NCBI RefSeq assembly: GCF_032193765.1
Contig: NZ_JAVBIJ010000001.1
Location: 1,550,001-1,614,000 of the forward strand
Source: Rhodoferax potami
GTDB lineage: Bacteria > Pseudomonadota > Gammaproteobacteria > Burkholderiales > Burkholderiaceae_C
DNA length: 64,000 nucleotides
Direction of reading: 5' to 3'
The position numbers and the translations under genes were made by a program. Of this stretch, positions 1 through 8,554 are shown piece after piece. The notes beneath the pieces were generated by a model. The model was given only the letters and a program-made list of their open reading frames with translations. It had not been told where the DNA came from and searched no databases. Position 1 is the stretch's first letter, and each line of letters opens with the position of its first letter.

Positions 1-733
1 ACAGCTGCATCGTGTCGGACTCGACCGTGTACACCCAGCTCCCGACCTGGGCTTGCGCTTGCGCTTGGTGCAACTCCAACTTTGCAAACTCCAAATCACG
101 ACTTCGCAGAGCGATCCGGATATTGGTCAGATCCAGCTCACGCAATCGGCGCTGATAAGCCAGGACCAGAAAATGCACCAAAACTGCCGCCATCAAAAAC
201 ACGCAAATCTGCACCAGCGCATGCAACCAAGGGGGGGAGTCGGCGGATTGCGGCAGCCACCCGCCTTTTGTGGCGACAACAGTAAGGATGGTGACACCCG
301 CCGTCAGGGCCGCGACGATGAGCGCGACCCGGGTACTGACCAGCCAACCCAGCATGAAAATGATCAGCGGAAACACAAACTGAACGGGTGCGGTAATCCC
401 GCCGCCCACAAACATCATCAAGGCAACGTAAAGCCACATGCCCACACCCAGAGCGGTAACCGTGGTCTGCAATCTCTTCCGCCACAAGAAGAACCATCCC
501 GCAGCGCCCACTAGCAGGATAGTGCTGGTGCGCAGCGCTGCGCTCAGGCCATGGGGGATGAAGACATAGATTGCCGCAGTAACCAGCACACCACTCAGAA
601 AGATGGCGACCACTGCGGCTTTGAGAAAAGAAAAAGAAGGCTCCCAAGTAACGGGTCGGTAGACCTCTTCGTCACTCCTGCTGACCGGCGTGAGATGCGG
701 GGCAATCTTTGGTTCCATCGTTGGCTGCATCAT
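1..733 (-). CDS. Membrane sensor protein with N-terminal multi-TM domain and start of a PAS domain (partial)
   Basis: The gene runs off the left edge, so only about 244 N-terminal residues are visible. After a short cytoplasmic leader there are about six hydrophobic segments (roughly residues 35-57, 65-85, 89-112, 115-132, 136-155 and 170-193). A helical linker and the opening of a PAS-like domain (Val-Gly-Ser-Trp, residues about 229-232) follow. This is the layout of integral-membrane sensors that end in a histidine kinase or GGDEF output, but the output domain lies outside the window. Possible starts are the tandem ATGs at 733/730 and an ATG at 718, none with a strong ribosome binding site. 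The gene follows the YdjM-like gene by about 64 bases and may be the last gene of that unit. Recognising a sensor is safe; its output type is unknown. Confidence 0.7.
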   Translation of the reverse strand, partial: MMQPTMEPKIAPHLTPVSRSDEEVYRPVTWEPSFSFLKAAVVAIFLSGVLVTAAIYVFIPHGLSAALRTSTILLVGAAGWFFLWRKRLQTTVTALGVGMWLYVALMMFVGGGITAPVQFVFPLIIFMLGWLVSTRVALIVAALTAGVTILTVVATKGGWLPQSADSPPWLHALVQICVFLMAAVLVHFLVLAYQRRLRELDLTNIRIALRSRDLEFAKLELHQAQAQAQVGSWVYTVESDTMQL

Positions 734-797
734 AGCTGCCGCGGACAGAAGTTGACTGCGTTGGTGCGCCGCCTGATGTCCTTGATCGACCCAAGCA

Positions 798-1799
798 CTA
801 TTGCCGTGCTGCTGGCCCCCACATCCGCTGTCCGATCCAACGCAGCGTAGGACCTACGGGCGGGCGGGCACTGACCTGTGTGGCGGGCGTCTGGCCGACG
901 GCCTCAGGCAGTCCTAGGTCAAAGCTGAACACATAGTGCGGCTCCTGCCCCATGCGCAGGTCCGTAATCCGCAGCTGTCCGTCAGGCGCGATTGCGCCCT
1001 TCACGAACCCGTGGCTGAACGCCGTCAAACGCGCCACCGGTGCGGAGGCTGCGTGTTCGATCAGCAGTTCGCTGCCCCGCGCATGCGCTTCCCATTGCAC
1101 CGGGGACTGGCCGTCCAGCACCGATACATAAGCTTCATGAAACTTCGGATCAGCCGGATCGTCTGGCAAGGCGACCACCCGCCAGAGCAAGGTTTGCAGG
1201 GGCGCCGGCGTCACCAGCACCCGCTGGGCAGACACACCCTGTTCACTCAAGGATGCGCGCGCACGTTGTTCGATATGCTGTTGCGCCAACACACTCCAGC
1301 CCAGGTAGGCTGTCGACAAGGCCAAGCCCACCATGTTCCACCGAAGCCCGCGCGCCAGATCTCTACAGCGCCAGGCCGCCGCCACCCCAAGGATCAGCGG
1401 CAAGGTGTAAGCCGGATCGATGATGAACACGCTACCTACCCCGAAGGGGTAATTGGAAAACGGCTGCAGCAACTGGGTGCCGTACACCGTCATGGTGTCT
1501 AGCAAGGGATGGGTCACCAACACCAGCCAAAGTGCCAGCCACCAGCGCATAAAGTCGCGCCCCCGCGCCACCAACCAGGCAAACACAGGGGCCGCCAGAG
1601 TCAGAAAGAACAAGGCGTGGCTTTCCGCCCGATGCAGCACCATATTGGAAATGGCATCCCCATGGTCGATGAGGGCATCCAAATCCGGCAAGGTGCCGGC
1701 CACTGCCCCGCACAAAGCGGATTTCCACACCGCGGTGCGCCGGCCCATGACGGCCACACACACCGCTGAACCAAGCGCTATCTGGGTTAAAGAATCCAT
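798..1799 (-). CDS. YdjM-type inner-membrane metal-dependent hydrolase
   Basis: The 333-residue protein opens with the family signature Met-Asp-Ser-Leu-Thr-Gln and has conserved acidic/histidine positions: PDLDALIDHGD near residues 38-48, HRAESHALFF near 56-65 and THPLLD near 96-101. Hydrophobic segments separate these clusters. This is the pattern of the DUF457/YdjM family, proteins with a presumed metal site at the membrane whose substrate is not firmly known. The C-terminal 150 residues are soluble and typical of longer proteobacterial members. The start ATG at 1799 lies only 20 bases past the stop of the dioxygenase gene, so the two are probably co-transcribed. Family assignment is confident; the reaction is not. 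Confidence 0.82.
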   Translation of the reverse strand: MDSLTQIALGSAVCVAVMGRRTAVWKSALCGAVAGTLPDLDALIDHGDAISNMVLHRAESHALFFLTLAAPVFAWLVARGRDFMRWWLALWLVLVTHPLLDTMTVYGTQLLQPFSNYPFGVGSVFIIDPAYTLPLILGVAAAWRCRDLARGLRWNMVGLALSTAYLGWSVLAQQHIEQRARASLSEQGVSAQRVLVTPAPLQTLLWRVVALPDDPADPKFHEAYVSVLDGQSPVQWEAHARGSELLIEHAASAPVARLTAFSHGFVKGAIAPDGQLRITDLRMGQEPHYVFSFDLGLPEAVGQTPATQVSARPPVGPTLRWIGQRMWGPAARQ

Positions 1800-1819
1800 T
1801 GCAGAGTTGGCTTTAGCGC

Positions 1820-2458
1820 TTAGACCTGTACCACGATGGGAAAGTCGACACGCAGCCCATCCGCTGAAGCACTGAACTCGCGGGTCAGCGCCGCCCTGTC
1901 TTGCAGATCCAGGCGCTGCCAGAGCCCGTCGCGCGGGTTACCCGGATCGCCCGCCACATAAAGTTGCGTCGTGAGCAGCTCCTTACGATCTAACTTGACT
2001 TTCACATGGATGTGAGGCGTGCGCCCGCTGTAGGGGGCCGGCCGCATGGTCCGAAAGCGGTAGCGGCCATCTTTGCCCACCGCCACCCGGCCAAAGCCCT
2101 GGAACTTTGGGTCCGCTTTGCCGCCGTCTTGTGGGTGGTGGTAATGCCCTTCGTGGTCACATTGCCAGATTTCAACCACCGCGCCAGCGACTGGCATGCC
2201 ACGGGTGTCCATCACCAGCCCCTCGACCCAGACCGGCTGGGCTTTGGAGTACACCGCACCCCCATTGCGCAGCAGGTCAAAATCTTGGTCGCCGGGCAGT
2301 GCTACCGGATAAAACGGCCCCTCGGTCTGCCGGGGTGTGGGCCGCAAAACCGACTGGGCTTGTGCAACCGTTGGCGCAAGCCAGGCCGGCGCACCGGTGG
2401 CAGCCAGCATGCCGGCACCACGAACCAACAGGGACCGGCGGGAGTGAGGTGGGTGCAT
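1820..2458 (-). CDS. Tat-exported intradiol ring-cleavage dioxygenase-like protein
   Basis: The 212-residue protein carries a twin-arginine leader (SRRSLLVRG at residues 6-14, then a hydrophobic stretch ending near AQAQS). The mature part has the intradiol dioxygenase fold: TEGPFYP near residue 45, EIWQCDHEGHY near residue 96 and the His-x-His pair in RTPHIHVKV near residue 150. The Tyr and His residues of these motifs supply the non-heme Fe(III) ligands in protocatechuate 3,4-dioxygenase-type enzymes. Family enzymes split catecholic rings between the hydroxyls. Single-chain, secreted members like this one are of unknown substrate, and no aromatic pathway genes are adjacent. No strong ribosome binding site is seen before the ATG at 2458. 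Confidence 0.85.
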   Translation of the reverse strand: MHPPHSRRSLLVRGAGMLAATGAPAWLAPTVAQAQSVLRPTPRQTEGPFYPVALPGDQDFDLLRNGGAVYSKAQPVWVEGLVMDTRGMPVAGAVVEIWQCDHEGHYHHPQDGGKADPKFQGFGRVAVGKDGRYRFRTMRPAPYSGRTPHIHVKVKLDRKELLTTQLYVAGDPGNPRDGLWQRLDLQDRAALTREFSASADGLRVDFPIVVQV

Positions 2459-2632
2459 AGGCGTTTTGGGTGGTGAAGCAAAAGTGCGTATCGGAATCGC
2501 GGGGCCAGCAAAAGTTCCCGCCCACGCCGTGCAGTGCGCTAGCAGCGGTGTTCAGCTCGCGAAACTCCATCTGCGGTTAAGACACCGGAGAGCCAGCTGT
2601 CACCCACTGGAAGCCCTCAGTCGCCATTCGAA

Positions 2633-2686
2633 TTGCTATCAAATCAATAGCTAATCGCACAATCAATACGAGCGCTATAGGCCGAT
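2633..2686 (+). repeat. Dispersed intergenic repeat, copy 1
   Basis: The copy starts with TTGCTAT, continues through an A/T-rich centre to AATAGCT, then a CGCA...GCGCT arm and AG-GCC. It fills the end of the 228-base gap between the dioxygenase gene and ftrA and touches the ftrA stop codon. The same order of short blocks recurs at 20252, 23209 and 63158 (the latter three in the opposite orientation). Nothing else is evident in the gap. Confidence 0.6.
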
Positions 2687-3691
2687 TTAACCTAAAAACA
2701 TCGCCCGATACTGCCTAGGCGATAAACCCAGCTGCTGCTGAAAGTGGTGGCGCAGGGCCTGCATGCTGCCCAAACCCACCTCGGTGGCGATGCGCTCTAC
2801 CGGCAGCGCACTGCCCTCCAGCAGGCGCTTGGCATGCTCTACCCGTTCAGCCACCACCCACTGGCCGGGGGACTGGCCGGTGAGTTCGGCAAAGCGGCGC
2901 AAAAATGTGCGCGGACTCATGGCAACGCGATCGGCCATGTGCTGCACCGTCCACGGCGCTTGCAGATCGTTGCGCACGTCGTCCAGCAGTTGCACCAAGC
3001 GATAGTCACCCTCTTGCGGCACCGGGCGTTCCATAAACTGGGCTTGTCCCCCGCTGCGGTGCGGTGGCATGACCAGCCGGCGCGCCACGCTGTTGGCAGC
3101 CTCTACCCCAAAGTCACTGCGCACAATGTGCAGCATCAGGTCAATGCCAGCGGCGCTACCGGCAGAGGTGTAGACGCGATCGCCCTCGGCATACAGCACG
3201 CTGGCGTCCACCTCCACCCCTGGGTGTTGGGCTTGCAGCGCTTTGGCGTAGCGCCAATGGGTGGCTGCGCGGTGGCCATCGAGCAAGCCGGTAGCGGCCA
3301 GCACAAAAGCGCCTGAGCAAATAGACGCCAGCCGCGCGCCGCGTTGCCATGCAGCCCGCAACTGCTGAGCCAGTGCATCAGGCACAGGCACCAGGGCACC
3401 CTTCCAGCCGGCCATCACGATCAGGTCCGCCTGCTCCAGCAAACGGGCATCGCCATCGGTCGTAACTTGCAATCCTCCGTGCGCGCGCAGCGGGCCGGGC
3501 TCGATGGCCGCTCTGGCAAAGCGGTACCAGCCAGGACCCATTTCAGGCCGGGAAAGGCCAAAGATCTCGGCCGCAATAGAAAACTCAAAAGTACACAGGC
3601 CGTCATACACGGGCACCACTACCAGCGGCCCGGTGGTTGACCAAGACGCACTTGAGTTTGAGCGGGCAGAGTTTGGCGCGATTTTTGTCAT
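2687..3691 (-). CDS. ftrA: FtrA-like transcriptional regulator (DJ-1/PfpI-like domain plus AraC DNA-binding domain)
   Basis: Residues about 20-190 form a class I glutamine-amidotransferase-like (DJ-1/PfpI) domain, with the nucleophile-elbow-like SICSGAF near residue 123. Residues about 228-330 form the double helix-turn-helix AraC domain, including MSPRTFLRRF and GLGSMQALRHHFQ. This architecture and the conserved PVYDGLCTFEF start identify the FtrA subfamily. The gene is divergent from a rhodanese gene 77 bases away, an arrangement common for ftrA, and probably controls it. Family members are thought to sense small sulfur or nitrogen metabolites through the N-terminal domain; no ligand can be read from the sequence. 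Confidence 0.88.
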   Translation of the reverse strand: MTKIAPNSARSNSSASWSTTGPLVVVPVYDGLCTFEFSIAAEIFGLSRPEMGPGWYRFARAAIEPGPLRAHGGLQVTTDGDARLLEQADLIVMAGWKGALVPVPDALAQQLRAAWQRGARLASICSGAFVLAATGLLDGHRAATHWRYAKALQAQHPGVEVDASVLYAEGDRVYTSAGSAAGIDLMLHIVRSDFGVEAANSVARRLVMPPHRSGGQAQFMERPVPQEGDYRLVQLLDDVRNDLQAPWTVQHMADRVAMSPRTFLRRFAELTGQSPGQWVVAERVEHAKRLLEGSALPVERIATEVGLGSMQALRHHFQQQLGLSPRQYRAMFLG

Positions 3692-3768
3692 ATATGTCTT
3701 TTACGCCAATTGTAGAAATTTGCGCCTGTTTGCACCATAGAGGCTCTTACAACACACCGGAGAACTCC

Positions 3769-4167
3769 ATGCCCACCGCAGTGACCGCTATACCCGCCGC
3801 CAGCTCCACTCTTGCCGAGGCGCACTTTGCTGCCGAACTGACCTTTGAGACCGACTGCTGGGATACGCACGATGCCCTGGCACAAGGCGCCGACTTTGTG
3901 TTGCTAGACGTGCGCTCCCCTGCCCTGTTTGCACGCGGGCATGTGCCGGGCGCCATCAACCTGCCCCACGGCAAGATCGTAGAGAGCAAGATGGCCCAGT
4001 GGCCGGAGGGCACGCTGTTTGTGACTTACTGCGCCGGGCCCCACTGCAATGGTGCCGCCCGTGGCGCGCTCAGGCTGGCGCGCTTGGGACGACCGGTCAA
4101 GATCATGGCCGGTGGCATCACCGGCTGGCTGGATGAAGGCTTTGCGCTAGCCACCGGTGACGCTTGA
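3769..4167 (+). CDS. Single-domain rhodanese-like sulfurtransferase
   Basis: The 132-residue protein is one rhodanese domain: LLDVRSP near residue 45, GHVPGAINLPHG near 58 and the active-site loop C88-A-G-P-H-C-N94, with Cys88 as the persulfide-carrying residue. Rhodaneses transfer sulfane sulfur from a donor to an acceptor such as cyanide, a thiol or a partner protein. I chose the ATG at 3769 because GGAGA lies just upstream; the open frame reaches back to 3637, but that extension overlaps ftrA and has no domain. The gene is divergent from ftrA and is followed 42 bases later by an SDR gene, which may share its transcript. Confidence 0.87.
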   Translation: MPTAVTAIPAASSTLAEAHFAAELTFETDCWDTHDALAQGADFVLLDVRSPALFARGHVPGAINLPHGKIVESKMAQWPEGTLFVTYCAGPHCNGAARGALRLARLGRPVKIMAGGITGWLDEGFALATGDA

Positions 4168-4209
4168 ACACGCCCATGGGCCACCTTGCGCTTGTGGCAC
4201 AGTGAGTGC

Positions 4210-5037
4210 ATGAACACCATTCTTATCACCGGCGCCAGCGATGGCATCGGCGCCGCCAGTGCACGGCAGCTCAAGGCCAAAGGGCACCACGTCATCCTCG
4301 TGGGCCGCTCGCGCGACAAAACCGAAACGCTGGCCCGCGAGCTGGGGGCGCCATTTCATGTGGCCGATTTCACCCGACTTGCCGATGTGCAGCGGCTGGC
4401 CCTAGAGCTTGCACATCACCCGCGCATCGAGGTGCTGGCCAATAACGCTGGCGGCATCATGGGCCCGCGGGAGCTCACCCAGGACGGGTTCGAAAAGACC
4501 TTTCAAGTGAACCACCTTGCCCACTTCCTTTTAACCAAGCTGCTGATGCCGCAGCTGATAGCGGGCAAAGCCAAAGTGATTCAAACCGCCAGTATTGCGG
4601 CAAATGTCTTTGGCGGCAGCTTTGATATCCACGACCTGAACAACGAACGCCACTACCGGCCGGAGCAGGCCTATGGCAACGGCAAGCTGGAGAACATTCT
4701 CTTCACCCGCGAACTCCAGCGCCGGCATGGTGCCGACGGTATTGCGGCAGTGGCATTTCACCCCGGCGTGGTGCGCAGCAACTTTGCCAGCGAGACCAGC
4801 CACCTCATGCGGGTGCTGTACCACACCCCCTTGAAATACCTCTTCACCATCAGCCCGGAGTCCAGCGGGCAGCGCCTGACTGCGCTTGCCGAAGGACAGC
4901 CCGGTACCGACTGGGAACCCGGTGAGATGTACAACAAAACCAAACCCATGCCACTGCGTTTTCAGGATGCTGATGGCAGCGCAGCGCGCAGTTTGTGGGA
5001 GCAAAGCGAAGCGATGGTGGCACCGTTCTGCCGATAG
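4210..5037 (+). CDS. Short-chain dehydrogenase/reductase family protein
   Basis: The 275-residue protein has every SDR landmark: the TGASDGIG dinucleotide-binding turn at residues 7-14, NNAGG at 78-82, a catalytic Ser near 128 and Y155-x-x-x-K159. Such enzymes reduce or oxidise carbonyl/alcohol groups with NAD(P)H. An acidic residue after the second strand is replaced by Arg (VGRSR at 31-35), which favours NADPH. The insert around residues 135-150 resembles the retinol/WW-domain oxidoreductase-like SDRs. The start is the ATG at 4210, giving the canonical short strand before the Gly motif. It lies 42 bases downstream of the rhodanese gene. The substrate is unknown. Confidence 0.87.
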   Translation: MNTILITGASDGIGAASARQLKAKGHHVILVGRSRDKTETLARELGAPFHVADFTRLADVQRLALELAHHPRIEVLANNAGGIMGPRELTQDGFEKTFQVNHLAHFLLTKLLMPQLIAGKAKVIQTASIAANVFGGSFDIHDLNNERHYRPEQAYGNGKLENILFTRELQRRHGADGIAAVAFHPGVVRSNFASETSHLMRVLYHTPLKYLFTISPESSGQRLTALAEGQPGTDWEPGEMYNKTKPMPLRFQDADGSAARSLWEQSEAMVAPFCR

Positions 5038-5111
5038 GTTTGGCCCGCGCAGGCCAATCCACCGACAGTCTGCGTCCAGCGACTCCTGAGGCGGATCGGT
5101 ACTCACCAACA

Positions 5112-5145
5112 CAAAAGCCCCGGAGTCGGGAGACAGCGGGGCTTA
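5112..5145 (-). terminator. Hairpin terminator after the symporter gene
   Basis: On the minus strand AAGCCCCG and CGGGGCTT form a stem around a 14-base loop and are followed by TTT. It lies about 50 bases after the symporter stop and also about 75 bases after the SDR stop on the other strand, so it may serve both. Confidence 0.55.
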
Positions 5146-5196
5146 TGTCGAATACAGGAAGATGCGGCACGGCGCCGCAATCCTCTATGGGGCTAC

Positions 5197-7311
5197 TTAA
5201 TGCGCCGCACTGCCTTGCGAAGTGGTTCCGTCAAAACTGGGGAAGCGAACATGCTCCACCAGGTCCTGCACTTCCTTCTCAGGTGCCTTGGTGAGCAGGG
5301 ACACCACAATGATCACGGCAAAACCCAGCGGTACACCAAAGATGCCGGCGGAGATGGGGGCGATGTCCCACCAGGTGTTGGCCTTCAGAATCTCAGGGGT
5401 GATTGCATGATCGTGGAACAGGCCGTACATCCATGGATGGGTTTGCACCATGTAATAGAACGATATGCCCAAGCCCGCCAACATGCCCAGCGATGCACCC
5501 CACTTGTTAGCGCGTTTCCAGAAGATACCCAGTGTCAAAGCGGGGAAGAACGCAGCCGCAGCAAACGAGAACGCTGCAGACACGAGGAACAAAATGTCCG
5601 CCATGCGCAACGCCGCCACATAGGCTGCTGCCAACGCCACTACTACCAGGATGGACTTGGAAATAGCCACACGGCGAGTGGCAGAAGCATTGGGATCCAC
5701 CACCTTGTAGTACACGTCGTGTGACAAGGCGTTGGCGATGGTGAGCAGCAAGCCATCCGCTGTGGACAAAGCCGCAGCCAAACCACCCGCAGCCACCAGC
5801 CCGGAGATTACAAATGGCAAGCCACCGATCTCTGGCGTAGCCAGCACCACAATGTCTCCACCCAAGCGGATTTCTGCCAGTTGCAGAATGCCGTCTTTAT
5901 TGATGTCAGACACCGCCATCAGCGTCGGGTCCACCACGTTCCAGCGCGCGATCCAGCCCGGGAGCTGATCCATCGGCGTGCCGACCAACAAGGTGTAGAT
6001 ATCAAATTTCACCAACACCGCCAAGGCAGGCGCTGTGAAGTACAGCAGTGAGATGAAGAACAATGACCACGCCACCGATTCACGCGCTTCACGCACCGAG
6101 GGCACGGTGTAGAAGCGCATCAGGATGTGCGGCAAGGCGGCCGTACCAATCATCAAGCAGAACACCAGCGCCAGGAAGTTCTTGCGAGCAACATCGCGCG
6201 CTGCATCATCTTTACCGGGGAAAGGTTCAGCATGGCGCAAAGGTGGTGCGGCCCGGGCTGCATTGGAGGTCCGTGCAGCTGTGTAAGCAGCTTTGGCGGC
6301 AGCCTCATCTTTAGGCAGTGCAGCCAATGCTGTTTCTGCCGCCTTGATATCTGATGCTGGCGCGTTGGCCGCTTTCAGGTCTTCCAACTTCTTGGTCGCA
6401 GCCGCTTTGTCGGCAGCCATGGCAGCAGGAACATCCTTCAGCTTTTCAACCGCTTCGTCGGAGCGTGCCTTGAAGATGCCACGGACTTCGAGTTCCTTGG
6501 GGTCCTTCAGCAACAGCTCTTCCTTGGCAGACACTTTTTCCAACAGGTAGCCATAGGACACCTGTGGCACGGGCATATTGGTGTGTTTCACCGACAGCCA
6601 GACCACCGGAATCATGTAGGCCACGATCAGGATCAGGTACTGGGCCACTTGGGTCCAGGTCACTGCCCGCATGCCACCCAGGAACGAGCACACCAGGATC
6701 CCGGCCAAGCCCACATACACACCCACGTCAAACGACAGGCCGGTCAAACGTGCCGTGATCAAGCCCACACCAAAGATCTGAGCCACCACGTAAACGAAAG
6801 ACACCAGGATGGCCGCAAACACGCCGATCAGGCGTGCCATGTTGCCGCCGTAGCGGGCCCCCAAAAAGTCTGGGATGGTGAACTGGCCAAACTTGCGCAA
6901 GTAAGGAGCCAGAAACAGCGCCACCAGGCAGTAGCCGCCCGTCCAGCCCAGAATGAAGGCCAAGCCGCCGTAGCCGGTCAGGTACAGGGTACCTGCCATG
7001 CCGATGAACGAGGCCGCAGACATCCAGTCGGAGCCCGTGGCCATGCCGTTGTACATGGCTGGAACGCGACGGCCCGCGACGTAATACTCGGCCGCATCAT
7101 TGGTACGGCTCATCACACCGATGCCGCCATACAACAGCACGGTGGCGGCCAAGAAGGCGTAGCCGATGTACTCCTTGGGCATGCCCATCTGCTCAAGGAA
7201 AGCCAGCACCAGGACGAAAGCGGCGAAACCACCTCCGTACCAAATGAAGACTTTGTTCAGGGATTTTTGAAATTGGCTTTGGGTTTGGCCAGCGCCAGCA
7301 AAAATGCTCAT
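5197..7311 (-). CDS. Sodium:solute symporter, large subunit (VC_2705-type SSS family) with coiled-coil insert and EF-hand loop
   Basis: The 704-residue inner-membrane protein has the SSS fold with about 13-14 transmembrane segments and family motifs such as AAEYYVAGRRVPAMYNGMA (residues 73-91) and GGLAAALSTADGLLL near residue 512. It belongs to the subfamily encoded with a DUF4212 small subunit, often compared with acetate permease ActP. Two non-membrane elements stand out. Residues about 255-365 are charged and alanine-rich, predicted to be helical or coiled coil, and interrupt the transporter between membrane segments. Residues 469-480 match a 12-residue EF-hand loop at all key positions (D469, N471, D473, G474, E480). 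The gene overlaps the small-subunit gene by 4 bases. Carboxylate-sodium symport is the likely function; the actual substrate is not shown. Confidence 0.9.
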   Translation of the reverse strand: MSIFAGAGQTQSQFQKSLNKVFIWYGGGFAAFVLVLAFLEQMGMPKEYIGYAFLAATVLLYGGIGVMSRTNDAAEYYVAGRRVPAMYNGMATGSDWMSAASFIGMAGTLYLTGYGGLAFILGWTGGYCLVALFLAPYLRKFGQFTIPDFLGARYGGNMARLIGVFAAILVSFVYVVAQIFGVGLITARLTGLSFDVGVYVGLAGILVCSFLGGMRAVTWTQVAQYLILIVAYMIPVVWLSVKHTNMPVPQVSYGYLLEKVSAKEELLLKDPKELEVRGIFKARSDEAVEKLKDVPAAMAADKAAATKKLEDLKAANAPASDIKAAETALAALPKDEAAAKAAYTAARTSNAARAAPPLRHAEPFPGKDDAARDVARKNFLALVFCLMIGTAALPHILMRFYTVPSVREARESVAWSLFFISLLYFTAPALAVLVKFDIYTLLVGTPMDQLPGWIARWNVVDPTLMAVSDINKDGILQLAEIRLGGDIVVLATPEIGGLPFVISGLVAAGGLAAALSTADGLLLTIANALSHDVYYKVVDPNASATRRVAISKSILVVVALAAAYVAALRMADILFLVSAAFSFAAAAFFPALTLGIFWKRANKWGASLGMLAGLGISFYYMVQTHPWMYGLFHDHAITPEILKANTWWDIAPISAGIFGVPLGFAVIIVVSLLTKAPEKEVQDLVEHVRFPSFDGTTSQGSAAH

Positions 7312-7571
7312 GTGGATTCTCCTTCGGCGACCCCGTACTCTTTGTCCAGGTTATTCATGTAGCGGGCGTAGAACCAAATAATCAGGCAATACACCACGAG
7401 GGCGCCTTGCGCTGCCACCCAGAAAGAGAACGGCCAGCCAAAAAAGCTGAACGTCAAATCTCGGGCGAAATACCCCAAAACAAACGTGACAAAGAACCAC
7501 AAGAGCAACAAGGCTCCCGTGATCTTTAGGTTTTTGCGCCAGTATTCCCGGTGCTTTTCAGTGAGTTGCAT
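7308..7571 (-). CDS. DUF4212 symporter small subunit
   Basis: The 87-residue protein begins with a charged amphipathic helix (EKHREYWRKNLK) and has two transmembrane segments (about residues 19-37 and 47-66), then a short charged tail. This matches DUF4212, the putative small subunit that accompanies VC_2705-type sodium:solute symporters. Its stop overlaps the symporter start (ATGA), so translation of the two is coupled. The start is the ATG at 7571, with AAGGAGAC a few bases upstream. Confidence 0.9.
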   Translation of the reverse strand: MQLTEKHREYWRKNLKITGALLLLWFFVTFVLGYFARDLTFSFFGWPFSFWVAAQGALVVYCLIIWFYARYMNNLDKEYGVAEGEST

Positions 7572-7649
7572 CCTTGTCTCCTTCTTGTTGAAGTTAGATT
7601 GACCTTCTCTCGCTCCTTCACCTGGCGCAGCAACTGCGAAGCCCCTCCG

Positions 7650-8267
7650 CTAATGCACTGCGCTCAAGCTCAACCCGGTTTCCCTTTCCAGCTGTGCGGC
7701 CACTTTCGGCTCGAATCCATTCAGGTGCCGCATCACCGTCAAGGCCTCGTCGGGTTGATTCATTTCCATATAAACCCGTGCCATCTGGTACCAGGCAAAG
7801 GGGCTCATGGACTGCAAGGTGGTATTGCGTTTGAAGGCCTCGATGGCCTCCACAAAGCGACGCTGACGGACCAAGGCAAGACCTAAGCCGTACCAGGCAC
7901 GGTCCATCTTGTCGTCAAGATGCAAAGACTGCCGGAACGCCCGCTCCGCCTGCTCGCTGCGGCCCAGGGCCTCGAGCACAAAGCCATGGTTGAAGTGGGC
8001 GTGGGTGCTCGCTGGCGTGAGCTGCACAGTTTTTTCAAAATAGGTCAGAGCTGTCTGAAGGTCGCCAGTATTGAGTGCTTCGTAACCCAAGCTATTGAGC
8101 GCCAAGACATCCGAAGGAAAGAGCGTCGCGATCTCTTCAAACACGGCCCGGGCGGAACTGCGCAAACCCAGGACGAGTAATGCTTTGGCTTTCAGCCTCA
8201 ACAGGAGCAGCGTGGCGCGCGTTGCACTGCGGGGCTGAGCCGCAAGGGAGCCTGCTTTTATTGGCAT
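7650..8267 (-). CDS. Tetratricopeptide repeat protein
   Basis: The 205-residue protein is built of about five TPR units between residues 20 and 190. The clearest follow the pattern W/Y-x2-L-G-x3-A/Y-x6-A-x3-F-x11-P, as in ALNSLGYEALNTGDLQTA and AWYGLGLALVRQRRFVEA. There is no signal peptide. TPR proteins act as scaffolds for other proteins. The start is the ATG at 8267, because GGGAG lies about 7 bases upstream; it overlaps the preceding small membrane gene by 10 bases. A 78-base gap without evident features separates it from the DUF4212 gene. A link to the symporter is suggested only by co-orientation. Confidence 0.8.
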   Translation of the reverse strand: MPIKAGSLAAQPRSATRATLLLLRLKAKALLVLGLRSSARAVFEEIATLFPSDVLALNSLGYEALNTGDLQTALTYFEKTVQLTPASTHAHFNHGFVLEALGRSEQAERAFRQSLHLDDKMDRAWYGLGLALVRQRRFVEAIEAFKRNTTLQSMSPFAWYQMARVYMEMNQPDEALTVMRHLNGFEPKVAAQLERETGLSLSAVH

Positions 8268-8554
8268 ACGTTGGCTCCCATCTGCAGGCACATGTCAACC
8301 TTCAGTTGCACCAGCGCCACCCAGGCGATCAGGAGCCAGCTGCTGGCTGCCAAGGGAATGTGTTGATCAAGAATCAACCTCGGGCTGACTTTGCGAGTCA
8401 GCCACAAGGCCGGTTTGGATGCCACATCCAGCAACTGCCAGAAAACGTTGTGGTCCCGCTTGGGGCCGGCCAGGAGCCCCAAAACGAATCTTCCGATGAT
8501 GAACATCAGCGAAAGCTCCACCAGACTTTTTGCAATGACGACGGTCAACAACAT
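8258..8554 (-). CDS. Small membrane protein of unknown function
   Basis: I do not recognise the family. The 98-residue protein has an N-terminal hydrophobic segment (about residues 5-27, including the IIGRFVLGLLAG stretch), a soluble middle with a basic patch, and a second hydrophobic segment (about residues 70-88, ASSWLLIAWVALVQL), so it probably spans the inner membrane twice. The ATG at 8554 gives the hydrophobic N-terminus; an in-frame extension to 8617 looks like leader sequence. It overlaps the TPR gene by 10 bases, so both are probably translated from one message. The 267 bases upstream to the LysR gene hold no gene I can support. Confidence 0.65.
   Translation of the reverse strand: MLLTVVIAKSLVELSLMFIIGRFVLGLLAGPKRDHNVFWQLLDVASKPALWLTRKVSPRLILDQHIPLAASSWLLIAWVALVQLKVDMCLQMGANVCQ

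Noticed and set aside
138-647. Open frame of 169 codons on the minus strand
   Set aside because: Its product is Cys/His/Arg-rich and unlike a protein; the correct frame next to it encodes the multi-TM sensor.
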